Below, in pieces: positions 37,702 through 45,967 of a DNA stretch of 64,000 nt (its first letter is position 1; each line of letters opens with the position of its first letter). The notes under the pieces were generated by a model. It saw only the letters and a list, made by a program, of their open reading frames with translations, did no database searches and was not told where the DNA came from. The position numbers and the translations under genes are program-made. The stretch comes from Photobacterium sp. GB-56 (GTDB lineage Bacteria; Pseudomonadota; Gammaproteobacteria; Enterobacterales; Vibrionaceae), in NCBI RefSeq assembly GCF_003026105.1, contig NZ_PYNW01000003.1, forward strand, positions 310,001-374,000. The letters run 5' to 3'.

Positions 37702-38215
37702 AAAACATCCTGTTAATGATTGTAGTGAGTCATAATTGTTATAAATATTTAGTCTTAAATATCCTTTTCACTATGAGAAATATGAAAATCTTTGACTATA
37801 AATCATAAAATAAAAAGTTATTTAAACTGATTGAGTTTACATAATTAACATATTTATCACGCATTGGCGGGGTTGAAAATCATTAATTGTAATGAATTAG
37901 TTAATTTCTGTAAAAAAGATAGAAGTGTTATTAGATGTTTACACTTTTTAGTTTTGCACGCTGCTCAATTAATCTGTATACAAAAAATGGAAGATTGTGC
38001 TGATAACTAGTTTGCTATTGATAACCTAAAATAAAACGGTTTCGAATCGCTTGGGATTATAAAGTGTTTTATAAATTGATTGTTTAGAGTGAATATGAAA
38101 CAGTTAAGCGAACAGCGTTCCATTTGGTTCGTTTATATAATAAAAAGTCAGCCAATTGGCCATAATGTGTAGTGTCATAGCGTCATTACACAGTGCAAAA
38201 GGAAAGATTCGCCCA
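37702..38215. other. Intergenic region, 514 bases
   Basis: AT-rich. It holds the promoter regions of the divergent NSS transporter and AlkD-like genes. I saw no RNA gene, strong hairpin or repeat. An in-frame TTG at 38156 exists but has no ribosome site. Confidence 0.4.
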
Positions 38216-38902
38216 ATGTCACTTGTTATACCTATGGTTATTTATATACAGCAGCACTTAGCCAAAGTTGCAGATAAAGCGGTTGCTGCCAATATGAAAC
38301 AAACACTTAGGGTAAATCAGCCTTGCTATGGGGTTAATGCCGAGCAACGAAGTGAAATTTTTAAAGATGCGAGAGCACATACAAAAATTGATAATGCAGA
38401 AAATTATCGTCGCTTACTGCTTTGGCTATGGTCCGGTGTTTATCGTGAAGAGCGTTATTTAGCACTTGATGCTGGTGAGTATTACCATGCATTTAGAAAT
38501 GAACATGCTTTTCATACTTATCAAGAAATGCTGGAAACTGTTGATGGGGTTGATATTGCTGATCGCTTAGTTGAGCAGTTAATCAGTCCTGTTGTGTTAG
38601 GGCATCGCGAATTTGAATCAAAACTAATTGAATGGCGAGAGTCTGATAATAAATGGTTGAAACGAGCGTCATTATTGGCGCATTGTCATCACAAACAGCA
38701 TACCAATGTCGACTTACTGTGCGAGACAGTACTGCTATTAGCCGATGATAGTGATTATGAGGTGCAGCAAGCGATAGGGTTAGTATTGCGAAATTACAGT
38801 GAAACCGATTTCCCTTTCGTTGATCATTTTCTTATATCGAATATTGGTATATTAACGCCGCAAGCTAGGCGAGAAGCAAGAAAACTTACATTAGGTTTGT
38901 AG
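38216..38902 (+). CDS. AlkD-like DNA alkylation repair protein
   Basis: A protein of about 228 residues made of HEAT-like helical repeats, resembling the AlkD family of DNA glycosylases that remove bulky cationic alkylpurines. Conserved look-alikes: QPCYGVNAEQRSEIFKDA near the N-terminus, YRRLLLWLWSGVYREERYLAL, and the repeat helices in the second half (VQQAIGLVLRNYSETD). ATG at 38216 has AAGGAAAG about nine bases upstream. Whether the catalytic Asp/Trp/Arg residues of AlkD are kept was not established. Confidence 0.82.
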   Translation: MSLVIPMVIYIQQHLAKVADKAVAANMKQTLRVNQPCYGVNAEQRSEIFKDARAHTKIDNAENYRRLLLWLWSGVYREERYLALDAGEYYHAFRNEHAFHTYQEMLETVDGVDIADRLVEQLISPVVLGHREFESKLIEWRESDNKWLKRASLLAHCHHKQHTNVDLLCETVLLLADDSDYEVQQAIGLVLRNYSETDFPFVDHFLISNIGILTPQARREARKLTLGL

Positions 38903-38930
38903 CGATATTTAAGCCTTTACAGTTAACGAT

Positions 38931-38985
38931 AAAGCCCGTATTACGCTAACTCGATCATAGCGAGTTAAACGTATACGGGCTTTTT
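38931..38985. terminator. Bidirectional terminator between AlkD-like gene and ppiB
   Basis: An outer stem AAAGCCCGTAT / ATACGGGCTTT and an inner stem TAACTCG / CGAGTTA, with T's on the plus side. Confidence 0.85.
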
Positions 38986-38986
38986 A

Positions 38987-39481
38987 CTATTCAATGATAG
39001 TGACTTTTTCAATCACAATCGGATCACGAGGGACATCGTCATGATCGCGAACAGATAATGTTTTTACTTTTGAAATTTTGTTTACTACGTCCATTCCAGC
39101 AGTTACTTCGCCAAAAACAGTGTATCCCCAGCCCGCATTTGTTGTTGCTGTGTGATCAAGAAAATCATTGTCAGCAACATTAATAAAAAACTCAGCCGTT
39201 GCTGAATGCGGGGCATCTGTTCTTGCCATTGCGATAGTACCTATCACATTTTTCAGACCACGGTTTGCTTCATTAACAATGGGGGCGCGGGTTGGTTTTT
39301 CTTTCATTTTCACAGTGTAACCACCACCTTGGATCATAAAGCCTTTGATCACTCGGTGAAAAATAGTGCCGTTGTAAAAACCGTCTTGGCAATATTTTAA
39401 GAAGTTCTTAACCGTAACAGGCGCTTTTTGCTTGTTCAGCTCAATCGTAATATCGCCAACATTGGTGGTAAAAATAATCAT
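38987..39481 (-). CDS. ppiB: Peptidyl-prolyl cis-trans isomerase B (cyclophilin)
   Basis: A 164-residue cytoplasmic cyclophilin that speeds X-Pro isomerisation. Conserved blocks: [20 protein letters not shown] with the catalytic Arg in [17 protein letters not shown] and [13 protein letters not shown]. Length equals E. coli PpiB. No signal peptide. Solitary, convergent with the AlkD-like gene. Confidence 0.95.
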   Translation of the reverse strand: MIIFTTNVGDITIELNKQKAPVTVKNFLKYCQDGFYNGTIFHRVIKGFMIQGGGYTVKMKEKPTRAPIVNEANRGLKNVIGTIAMARTDAPHSATAEFFINVADNDFLDHTATTNAGWGYTVFGEVTAGMDVVNKISKVKTLSVRDHDDVPRDPIVIEKVTIIE

Positions 39482-39561
39482 CTAAAACTAACCGTGGTGT
39501 AAATTGAATCGGGCAGTATACGTAATAGTGATGCTATTTGTAGTAAAAAAGTCATTAAATA

Positions 39562-40407
39562 TCATGGCTTAAATTGAAGGTCATTATTGATCAGCCTTAA
39601 TCCTGCTTCTCTACCTTGTTGATAACCTTGATCTAATTTACTGATATCTTTAGTTAATCTTTTGATCATAAACGTTTTATCAGGTGCAATGGCGGTGATT
39701 TTGCAATCCTTTGGCGGATTATGAATAAAATACAATGCCTTATTATAGCGAGACTCTTTGGTTAAAAACTCTTGCCCAAACACGGGATTTGTTCGGAATA
39801 AGCGACGTGTTAACCATGGCACTTGTCGATTTTTAGCAAACAAACCTTGAGCATGAGATAGAATAACTGTGATATCACGTGCGCCCTTATTGTAAGCCTC
39901 GATCACTGGGATAGGATCGGCAATACCGCCATCGCTCATTTCAATACCGTCAACTTGTGGAAATTGACGGTAAATGATCGGTAGGGCGCATGTTGCAGTC
40001 ATCACTTCATTTAAGTTGTTACGTGTTACTTCAACGTAGTTAGGCTCACCCGTATCGACCACCGTTGTTGTGGCGTAAAGTGGGACATTACGATTCTCAT
40101 ATTTGTGTAGCTCTAAAGGAAGATGACTGATACTGGTGTTCCATAACCAATCAATATCAATTAAGTTACCACCTTTAACAAAACGTCTGTAATTAATGAA
40201 CTCCTTACTACGTGCGTATTCGGTAATAACTTTATAGTTACGTTGATAACTTTCACACAGATATCCCATGAGTACTACAGAGCCTGCTGATACGCCGATA
40301 GTAAAATCAAATGGGTTGTAACTACGTTCAATAAAAGCATCTAATACACCAGTGGCAAAAATGCCACGCATTGCCCCACCTTCGACAACCAAAGCGCGTT
40401 TACTCAT
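39562..40407 (-). CDS. Patatin-like phospholipase
   Basis: An intracellular acyl hydrolase, 281 residues. The catalytic Ser is in the GVSAGS motif and the Asp in DGGIADPIPV; the oxyanion stretch is VEGGAMRGIFATGV. The pattern and length match the YjjU branch. ATG at 40407 with AAGGA six bases upstream is the likely start; a GTG lies one codon before. No signal peptide. Confidence 0.9.
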   Translation of the reverse strand: MSKRALVVEGGAMRGIFATGVLDAFIERSYNPFDFTIGVSAGSVVLMGYLCESYQRNYKVITEYARSKEFINYRRFVKGGNLIDIDWLWNTSISHLPLELHKYENRNVPLYATTTVVDTGEPNYVEVTRNNLNEVMTATCALPIIYRQFPQVDGIEMSDGGIADPIPVIEAYNKGARDITVILSHAQGLFAKNRQVPWLTRRLFRTNPVFGQEFLTKESRYNKALYFIHNPPKDCKITAIAPDKTFMIKRLTKDISKLDQGYQQGREAGLRLINNDLQFKP

Positions 40408-40586
40408 CACTGTTCCTTATCCTTGGTGATTTAATTATTCCATATTGGAATTAGACGATATTACCTTTAAGAATATGCACACATTTAATTCTAGATCACA
40501 TTTTTATGAGTTTTTTGTTATTTAACGTATTATGACGGACATTATTTTGCGTGTTTCTCCTCCCACATATTAGATTAGGTTTGTTG

Positions 40587-41246
40587 ATGCAAATTTTCCA
40601 AAAAGATGCGATTGAGTGGTTAACAGCTTTGCCCGATCAAAGTATTGACTTGATGATCACCGATCCACCTTATGAGTCGCTTGAAAAACACCGCTCAGTG
40701 GGAACAACAACGCGATTAAAACAAAGTAAAGGATCGAGTAACCAATGGTTTGATATTTTCCCCAATGAACGATTTGAAAGTTTATTGACGCAAGCCTATC
40801 GCGTTTTAAAACCAAACAGTCATTTCTATTTGTTCTGTGATCAAGAAACAATGTTTCACATTAAACCGATTGCAGAGCAGGTGGGGTTTAAGTTTTGGAA
40901 ACCCATCGTGTGGGATAAAGTCGCGATAGGGATGGGATACCATTATCGAGCACGTTATGAATTTATTTTGTTTTTCGAAAAAGGTAAGCGAAAACTGAAT
41001 AACTTATCGATTCCAGATGTATTGGAATGTAAGCGTGTTTATCGTGGTTATCCGACAGAAAAGCCCGTCCCACTATTAGAGATATTAATAGAGCAAAGTA
41101 GTGTTGAAGGTGATGTTATTGCCGATCCGTTTTTTGGTTCAGGTTCAACATTAGTGGCGGCCGATAGGTTAGCGCGTCAAGCATGGGGTAGCGATATCTC
41201 TGATTCAGCCCATCAACATTTAAAACAACGTCTATCGTCGCGATAG
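40587..41246 (+). CDS. DNA methyltransferase, N4/N6 type, without a partner nuclease
   Basis: A protein of about 219 residues of the pfam01555 class. The catalytic motif IV DPPY lies near residue 23 and motif I appears at the C-terminus as ADPFFGSGST, the order of beta-group enzymes. A ribosome site (TTAGG) is seven bases before ATG at 40587; a GTG at 40551 is in frame. There is no target-recognition domain of any size. No restriction gene lies on either side, so this is a solitary methylase with a probable adenine N6 target. The recognition site cannot be told. Confidence 0.87.
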   Translation: MQIFQKDAIEWLTALPDQSIDLMITDPPYESLEKHRSVGTTTRLKQSKGSSNQWFDIFPNERFESLLTQAYRVLKPNSHFYLFCDQETMFHIKPIAEQVGFKFWKPIVWDKVAIGMGYHYRARYEFILFFEKGKRKLNNLSIPDVLECKRVYRGYPTEKPVPLLEILIEQSSVEGDVIADPFFGSGSTLVAADRLARQAWGSDISDSAHQHLKQRLSSR

Positions 41247-41273
41247 ACGACATTTTTTAAGCTAGGAACAAAC

Positions 41274-41888
41274 ATGGCCCAACCGGGAAAGATTATTAGC
41301 TGGAATCAACAAAAAGGTTTTGGATTTATTGCACCAGATAACGGCGAGCAAGATGTTTTTTTTCATGTCTCTGCCTTGCCGGATAAACAGTGTCGTCCTC
41401 GTATCAATGAGGCCGTAACATTTCGTATAAGTAAAGATAAAAAAGGGCGCATGTCAGCAACAACAGTGACATTGACCAAAGCACATTCAGGTTTAGATAA
41501 ATACACCGCACCTTTTTCAAAGTCACAGTGGTTTAGTGTTATCTTTTTGGCTTTTGTTGCGATATCAGTGGCGCTTTTTAATACCCCTTATCAAGTACTG
41601 ATTGGATATTTAGTATTAAGCGTTGTGACGTTTGCGGTGTATGCACATGATAAACGTGCGGCTAAGTTAGATAAATGGCGAACCAAAGAAGCAAGCTTGC
41701 ATATATTAGCCTTAGTGGGGGGATGGCCTGGTGCGTTATGGGCACAAAAGATATTGCGCCATAAATCTCAAAAACAGCCATTTAAAGCCATATTATGGGC
41801 AATGATCATACTTAACTGCGCGGCGTTTATTCTATCGTTTACCCCAGAAGGGGTGACGTTAATTAAACAAGTGTTACAGCTAATTTAA
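41274..41888 (+). CDS. Cold-shock domain fused to DUF1294 membrane domain
   Basis: A 204-residue fusion: an N-terminal cold-shock fold (about 1-65) with both RNP-like motifs (KGFGFIA and DVFFHVSAL) and a C-terminal DUF1294 region with about four helices. DUF1294 motifs: VYAHDKRAA and HILALVGGWPGALWAQ. A nucleic-acid-binding domain on a membrane protein is known in several proteobacteria, with no function assigned. It follows the methylase by 27 bases on the same strand and may be co-transcribed. Confidence 0.88.
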   Translation: MAQPGKIISWNQQKGFGFIAPDNGEQDVFFHVSALPDKQCRPRINEAVTFRISKDKKGRMSATTVTLTKAHSGLDKYTAPFSKSQWFSVIFLAFVAISVALFNTPYQVLIGYLVLSVVTFAVYAHDKRAAKLDKWRTKEASLHILALVGGWPGALWAQKILRHKSQKQPFKAILWAMIILNCAAFILSFTPEGVTLIKQVLQLI

Positions 41889-41979
41889 AATAGAGCGTGA
41901 TTCATTATAGTAATGAATAAGATTCTATTAATCGTCCAGCATAGACCAATGTATAATGACGTGCTGGGCGATCATTCAT

Positions 41980-42612
41980 TTATCGAATAACAGAAATGTC
42001 GCCATCTGCATCAGCAGACCAAGTAAAGTACTGGTTACCTTTACCTGAAATAATCGCGCTACCATTTGTGATATAAGGATGAACTTCATTGATATTGTAT
42101 CGGTAAGTCAGTGGCGATGTAGATTCGGTAGACCAGTATGTAGTATCGTTGTCCGCAGTATTAACCAACATACCTTTAAATGTGATTTGATTACTATTAT
42201 TCATCGCCATGATGTAATCATCATCAGTGTTTTTATCCAGAGATAATGAAATAATTTCGCCATTTGCAATCGCGTTGTGGGTGGTAAACTGCATCGCTTC
42301 AATGGTATGAATAACAACTCTGTCAGTTTGTTTTTCTACCTTGATACGGCCTTTTGTAACAGCAATATCAATATTTCCCTGAATTTCAGGAATATAACAT
42401 TCATTAGAATTACCAACCGGTAGATTCTCAGCACAGTCCTTTGCTGCTTTTGCTACAACAGTTAAGGCATCTGCAGTTACGTCTGCATAGTTTTGTAAAT
42501 CAGCATGGCTCAAGTTATCAACATCAATCCCGCCGTGATTTACAACTTCATCACCAACATTACAACCTAATAATGTTGTTGTTACTATTGCCGCTAAACA
42601 TAGCTTCTTCAT
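41980..42612 (-). CDS. Lipoprotein, paralogue A of a tandem pair
   Basis: A 210-residue lipoprotein (lipobox LLGCN, Cys17) of no known family. It shares its length, its N-terminal segment MKKLCLAA, the block HGGID, an ADAL-V helix, the pair NTADND-x-YWSTES and the ending FTWSADADGDI with the next gene. It has two cysteines in the mature part (DCAENL, NECYIP) that could pair. No function is inferred. Its leader is also repeated upstream of the paralogue. Lower-case stop is followed by no clear terminator. Confidence 0.72.
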   Translation of the reverse strand: MKKLCLAAIVTTTLLGCNVGDEVVNHGGIDVDNLSHADLQNYADVTADALTVVAKAAKDCAENLPVGNSNECYIPEIQGNIDIAVTKGRIKVEKQTDRVVIHTIEAMQFTTHNAIANGEIISLSLDKNTDDDYIMAMNNSNQITFKGMLVNTADNDTTYWSTESTSPLTYRYNINEVHPYITNGSAIISGKGNQYFTWSADADGDISVIR

Positions 42613-42706
42613 ACAAGACCTTTTATCAATATATGTATAAATACTGTGAGAGAGGGTAGGTTGTTAATAAATTGAAAGCAATCATTCGCAGTGTTAATGA
42701 CTTGGT
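42613..42706 (-). repeat. Leader region shared with the paralogue at 43576
   Basis: The 5' flank of this lipoprotein closely matches the flank at 43576-43670: TCAATATATG, GTTAATAAATT and AAGCAATCATT occur in the same order and spacing. The match continues about 90 bases beyond the start codon, so the duplication included the promoter and ribosome site. Confidence 0.85.
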
Positions 42707-42882
42707 TTTGACAAAGAGATGACAGTAATGGTTGTTTTCAAATAATTTTCATGACACTTGTCTAACAGAACTGCTCAGATATTAAATGATGTTAACTGAA
42801 CCTAGAAAAGTAAAGGTTACTGCTTATTTCTGCTATCGTAGCTGGAAGAAATTTATTGTTTAATAAACAATTGGTTAAATGT

Positions 42883-42910
42883 AAAAAAACAGCACTAGAT
42901 TATAGTGCTG
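42883..42910 (-). terminator. Terminator of lipoprotein paralogue B
   Basis: Stem CAGCACTA / TAGTGCTG (42890-42910) with loop GATTA and a seven-base T run on the minus strand. It separates the two paralogues into separate transcription units. Confidence 0.85.
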
Positions 42911-42933
42911 GTTAATGAATGCTAGGCGTAACT

Positions 42934-43575
42934 CTATTGAGCGGTAATATCGCCATTACTATCAGCAGACCAATTAAATGTCTGGTTATCTTTACCAGTA
43001 ATTACGGCATTACCGCTGATAAGGGATGGAAGCTTGATATTGGCATCATATTTAAGAGCTAGTCCAGTTGTTGATTCAGTAGACCAATATTTTGCATCGC
43101 TGTCAGCGGTATTAATGAGCATTCCCTTAAAGGTAACGTTATTTCCGCCAGGTAGCGTTTTAAGGGTCATGTTGTAATCTTTATCAAGGTTTTCACTGAA
43201 ATTAAGTGAAATGACTTCACCGTTTGTCACTGCATTTGGAGAGGTAAACTCCATTGCTTTTGTTGTATGAACAATAACAGTTTGATTTTCCTGTTGTTCA
43301 ACGTCAATTTGGCCTTTTGCTACAATAATGTTTGTCGTTGTATTGCTGGCGCTAAGGTCACATTGTTTTGTCTCGCCAACAGCCATTCCATTTGAACAAT
43401 TATCAGCCGCTTGCGCGATGACTGCTAATGCATCGGCAGTTAACTTTGCGTAATCTTGTTTTTGGGTTTGAGATAAATTATTGATGTCGATACCGCCGTG
43501 TTCTACAACTTCGTCACCTGCGTTACAGCCAACAAGTACTGTAGCTACCATTGCTGCTAAACATAACTTCTTCAT
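42934..43575 (-). CDS. Lipoprotein, paralogue B of a tandem pair
   Basis: A 213-residue lipoprotein (LVGCN, Cys17). It aligns with the neighbour over its whole length: HGGID, a shared ADALAVIAQ helix, a pair of mature cysteines (NCSNGM, KQCDLS), AKGQIDVE, MEFTSPNA, FKGMLINTADSD-x-YWSTES and FNWSADSNGDI. Roughly half of the residues are identical by eye. The family is not recognised. The repeated ending W-S-A-D-x-x-G-D-I suggests a conserved C-terminal strand. Confidence 0.72.
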   Translation of the reverse strand: MKKLCLAAMVATVLVGCNAGDEVVEHGGIDINNLSQTQKQDYAKLTADALAVIAQAADNCSNGMAVGETKQCDLSASNTTTNIIVAKGQIDVEQQENQTVIVHTTKAMEFTSPNAVTNGEVISLNFSENLDKDYNMTLKTLPGGNNVTFKGMLINTADSDAKYWSTESTTGLALKYDANIKLPSLISGNAVITGKDNQTFNWSADSNGDITAQ

Positions 43576-43670
43576 GTAAAACCCTTTTTCAATATATGAA
43601 TAAATATTGCAGAAGATGTTAGATTGTTAATAAATTAAAAGCAATCATTTGCAGTGAGAATAACTTACTT
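43576..43670 (-). repeat. Leader region shared with the paralogue at 42613
   Basis: Second copy of the duplicated upstream region. It has the same T-rich stretch, ribosome site and A/T blocks. Divergence from the first copy is visible at scattered positions. Confidence 0.85.
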
Positions 43671-43820
43671 TTTACAGGGTTATGACAAAAGTCGCTATTT
43701 TTGTGGTGTTATGTCAGGTAATTGTCAGCTTAGAGGGGGAGGTTGTTGGTATTTTTCTTAGTATTTACTAGATATTCTCTTTAAAGTGAGTGTAATGGCA
43801 AGTCGCTTAGTGCTCACAAT

Positions 43821-43848
43821 GAGTTAGCGTAATAGCTAACTCGTTTTT
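43821..43848 (+). terminator. Orphan plus-oriented hairpin
   Basis: Stem GAGTTAGC / GCTAACTC (43821-43842), loop GTAATA, followed by GTTTTT on the plus strand. There is no plus-strand gene before it. On the minus strand no T run follows, so it is not a terminator for the ComJ-like gene. Confidence 0.55.
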
Positions 43849-43920
43849 GGACAAAAGTTTGTTATGCACTTTGCTCTAAAAAGTAAGGGTAACTCCAAAT
43901 AATTTTAAAATATCAGTTGG

Positions 43921-44475
43921 TTATACGCTTTTCTCTTTTGCGACATTATGCCAATAAGCAGCATATTCAGAAGTCTTCTTAAGTATTTGATCACTTTTGA
44001 AATCACTTGGCCAAAACTGAATTAAGTATTTTTGGCCGTCGAGAGGAGGTAATAGTTCTTCGTCATCTTCCGGCTCTTCTATATTTTCATAATCATAATC
44101 GAGCTCAAAACCTTTTATGTTATAACGTACTCGATAGATTCCTTCTGGTATATTTAATGGATATTCCTCTTCATGAGCCCATTCACATAAAAGTATATCT
44201 TTAGCACCTCGTGTAAATGACACCTCAACAATCTCATCGAAGTTTTCATCTACCTCTGGCTTTGAGTCAAGTAGTTCGATTTCAAGGTTGATTAATGAGT
44301 CTGTAGGAGCCGCTGTAAAAAATAATCTTTCGCTCTGAGCAGCTCCACAGAGTCCATTTTGTTGTTTATGAAAAGGATTACTAGGTAGCAGTGAATCATC
44401 TGGGTCTTCACACTCAATGTAAAATTGACTGTATGATACAAATATATTATCTGAAAACAGGGTTTGTTGTTTCAT
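43921..44475 (-). CDS. Hypothetical protein, possibly ComJ-like
   Basis: A protein of about 184 residues, acidic, with no signal peptide. The pattern resembles ComJ, the Bacillus inhibitor of nuclease NucA: FVSYSQFYIE at the start, an N-G-x-C-G-AAQSE block, a strand VEVSFTRGA, IPEGIYRVRY, and a final YLIQFWP. A run of acidic residues (NIEEPEDDEELLP) is an insertion. ATG at 44475 has AAGGA about ten bases upstream. It follows the secreted-protein gene after about 35 bases, so the two may form a pair. The ComJ call is a pattern match only. Confidence 0.45.
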   Translation of the reverse strand: MKQQTLFSDNIFVSYSQFYIECEDPDDSLLPSNPFHKQQNGLCGAAQSERLFFTAAPTDSLINLEIELLDSKPEVDENFDEIVEVSFTRGAKDILLCEWAHEEEYPLNIPEGIYRVRYNIKGFELDYDYENIEEPEDDEELLPPLDGQKYLIQFWPSDFKSDQILKKTSEYAAYWHNVAKEKSV

Positions 44476-44509
44476 TGAAATACGATCCTTATCTGCGTGC
44501 TTTGACTTG

Positions 44510-45172
44510 TTAAGGCTGCACCGCTTGCGCAATATCAGGCCTACTTTCTTTAATGAATTTCACTATGTCTGATATTTTAACTAGAAGCTCCTCAGGTGAT
44601 TTCTCCGAAAACTCATTAACATTAAATATTTCTAGACTGCCATCTGGCGCCTTCATTGATTGAGATAAATTACTGACTGGATTTGCGCTAGAGTGGATTA
44701 GAAAAGGTATTACAAACGTATTATACCCCTCTAATTTCATATCATATTTAGCAAGCATCTCGGGAGGCCAATTGTTATGGCTATTAAAAGTACCACTAAT
44801 AAATTGTGTGGGTATATGAATCCGTGATTTCCCTTCTGCAATTATTGGAAGCGCAGAAGGCTGCTTGGCGTGCACTAATGCGAACATAGCAAGCCAGGGT
44901 GTCGTGCCTTTTGAATTGATAAGGTATTCCGGCTTAATGGCTGCTCCATTAGAAATTGCAGGGCCAACATTTACCATAGACAGCAAGCCTTGCACTTGCC
45001 CCTCCGATAAATCTATTTCATTTGGGCTTCCTTTAGATATTCCAATGAAATACATGTGGCGCCACTCTGTCGCAGAGCTTCCTATTTCGGTTTTATCAGT
45101 CACTTCTTTCCCCTGTGCAACTGTAGAGATAAAAATAGCACTTACAAAAATTGCGATAATTCGATTTAGCAT
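44510..45172 (-). CDS. Secreted hypothetical protein
   Basis: About 220 residues with a signal peptide (MLNRIIAIFVSAIFISTVAQG). No cysteines are seen in the mature part. No family is recognised. The segment WPPEMLAKYDMKL and an acidic C-terminal third are the only notable parts. ATG at 45172 has AGGAAG close upstream; a longer frame from 45211 disrupts the signal peptide. It is the first gene of a likely two-gene unit with the ComJ-like protein. Confidence 0.6.
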   Translation of the reverse strand: MLNRIIAIFVSAIFISTVAQGKEVTDKTEIGSSATEWRHMYFIGISKGSPNEIDLSEGQVQGLLSMVNVGPAISNGAAIKPEYLINSKGTTPWLAMFALVHAKQPSALPIIAEGKSRIHIPTQFISGTFNSHNNWPPEMLAKYDMKLEGYNTFVIPFLIHSSANPVSNLSQSMKAPDGSLEIFNVNEFSEKSPEELLVKISDIVKFIKESRPDIAQAVQP

Positions 45173-45918
45173 AATCTTCCTGTGTGGCCTTAACAGTATA
45201 TTAATAAGCATTCTTACTTTCGCGCAAAAATATACTCATAAAATACCTTTACCATACTCGATATAATCGTTACATATTATGAACTTGGTAGCAATTTTTT
45301 ACATTTACGGATTTAAAAGAGGGTGTAAAAAGTAAGAAATGTATTTAATCAATCTTATTAAATATAAAGTGAAATATTAAATTTTTTAATTATCAATTAG
45401 TATAGCTACACCTCTGTTTTGAATAAGAAATATTTCTTATTAAATACGGAAATTAAGTGATAAAATCAACACGTTCATTATAACTGTTGATATATACAGT
45501 AAATAAAACTAATCCAAAATCACGTTAATGCGATATTAATGAGTATTTGCTCTGAATGATAATGGGGCAAAAATGAGCTAGAATAACTAGCGGCATTCAT
45601 GAGCACAAAAAAAGAATCAGTTCATTTCTATTATTGGTTTGCATTTAGTTTTAAATTACCGAATATCGTTCAATTTATTTCGCTTTTATTTACTATTTGT
45701 AAATAATGATTCACTGGCACTTTTGAGAAATTTATTTTAACAAAACAAACAATTAATGATCTTTATTGCATCATTTTTTATCAACCGCAATCGAACAAAG
45801 TTCAGGTTAAAATTTAATATTCCGAAAGTGTTATTTCCACTTATCGTTTTTTAGCATAAATTACTCACTATTAGTTACTTTGAAATCTTTGTCACTTTTT
45901 AATGAGAATGATTTAAAT
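45173..45918. other. Long non-coding AT-rich region
   Basis: About 750 bases without a supportable gene, the longest gap in the window. It carries the leader of the divergent secreted-protein gene and the far upstream region of the L,D-transpeptidase gene. Composition is very A/T-rich with several near-palindromic stretches. No conserved RNA was recognised. Confidence 0.4.
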
Positions 45919-45948
45919 GCTAAGGAGGTAAAATTTTACTTCCTTAGT
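45919..45948 (+). promoter_or_regulatory. Hairpin just before the L,D-transpeptidase ribosome site
   Basis: A near-perfect palindrome: CTAAGGAGGTAAA / TTTACTTCCTTAG, with one mismatch and a short central turn, followed by TTTTAG and then the true ribosome site TTAAGGA. The stem holds an AAGGAGG sequence, so it could hide or mimic a ribosome site. It may also be a terminator of an upstream transcript. Confidence 0.55.
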
Positions 45949-45967
45949 TTTAGTTAAGGAATGTTGG

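Noticed and set aside
41932..41972. Terminator after the cold-shock/DUF1294 gene
   Set aside because: The arms pair imperfectly and no T run follows on either strand.
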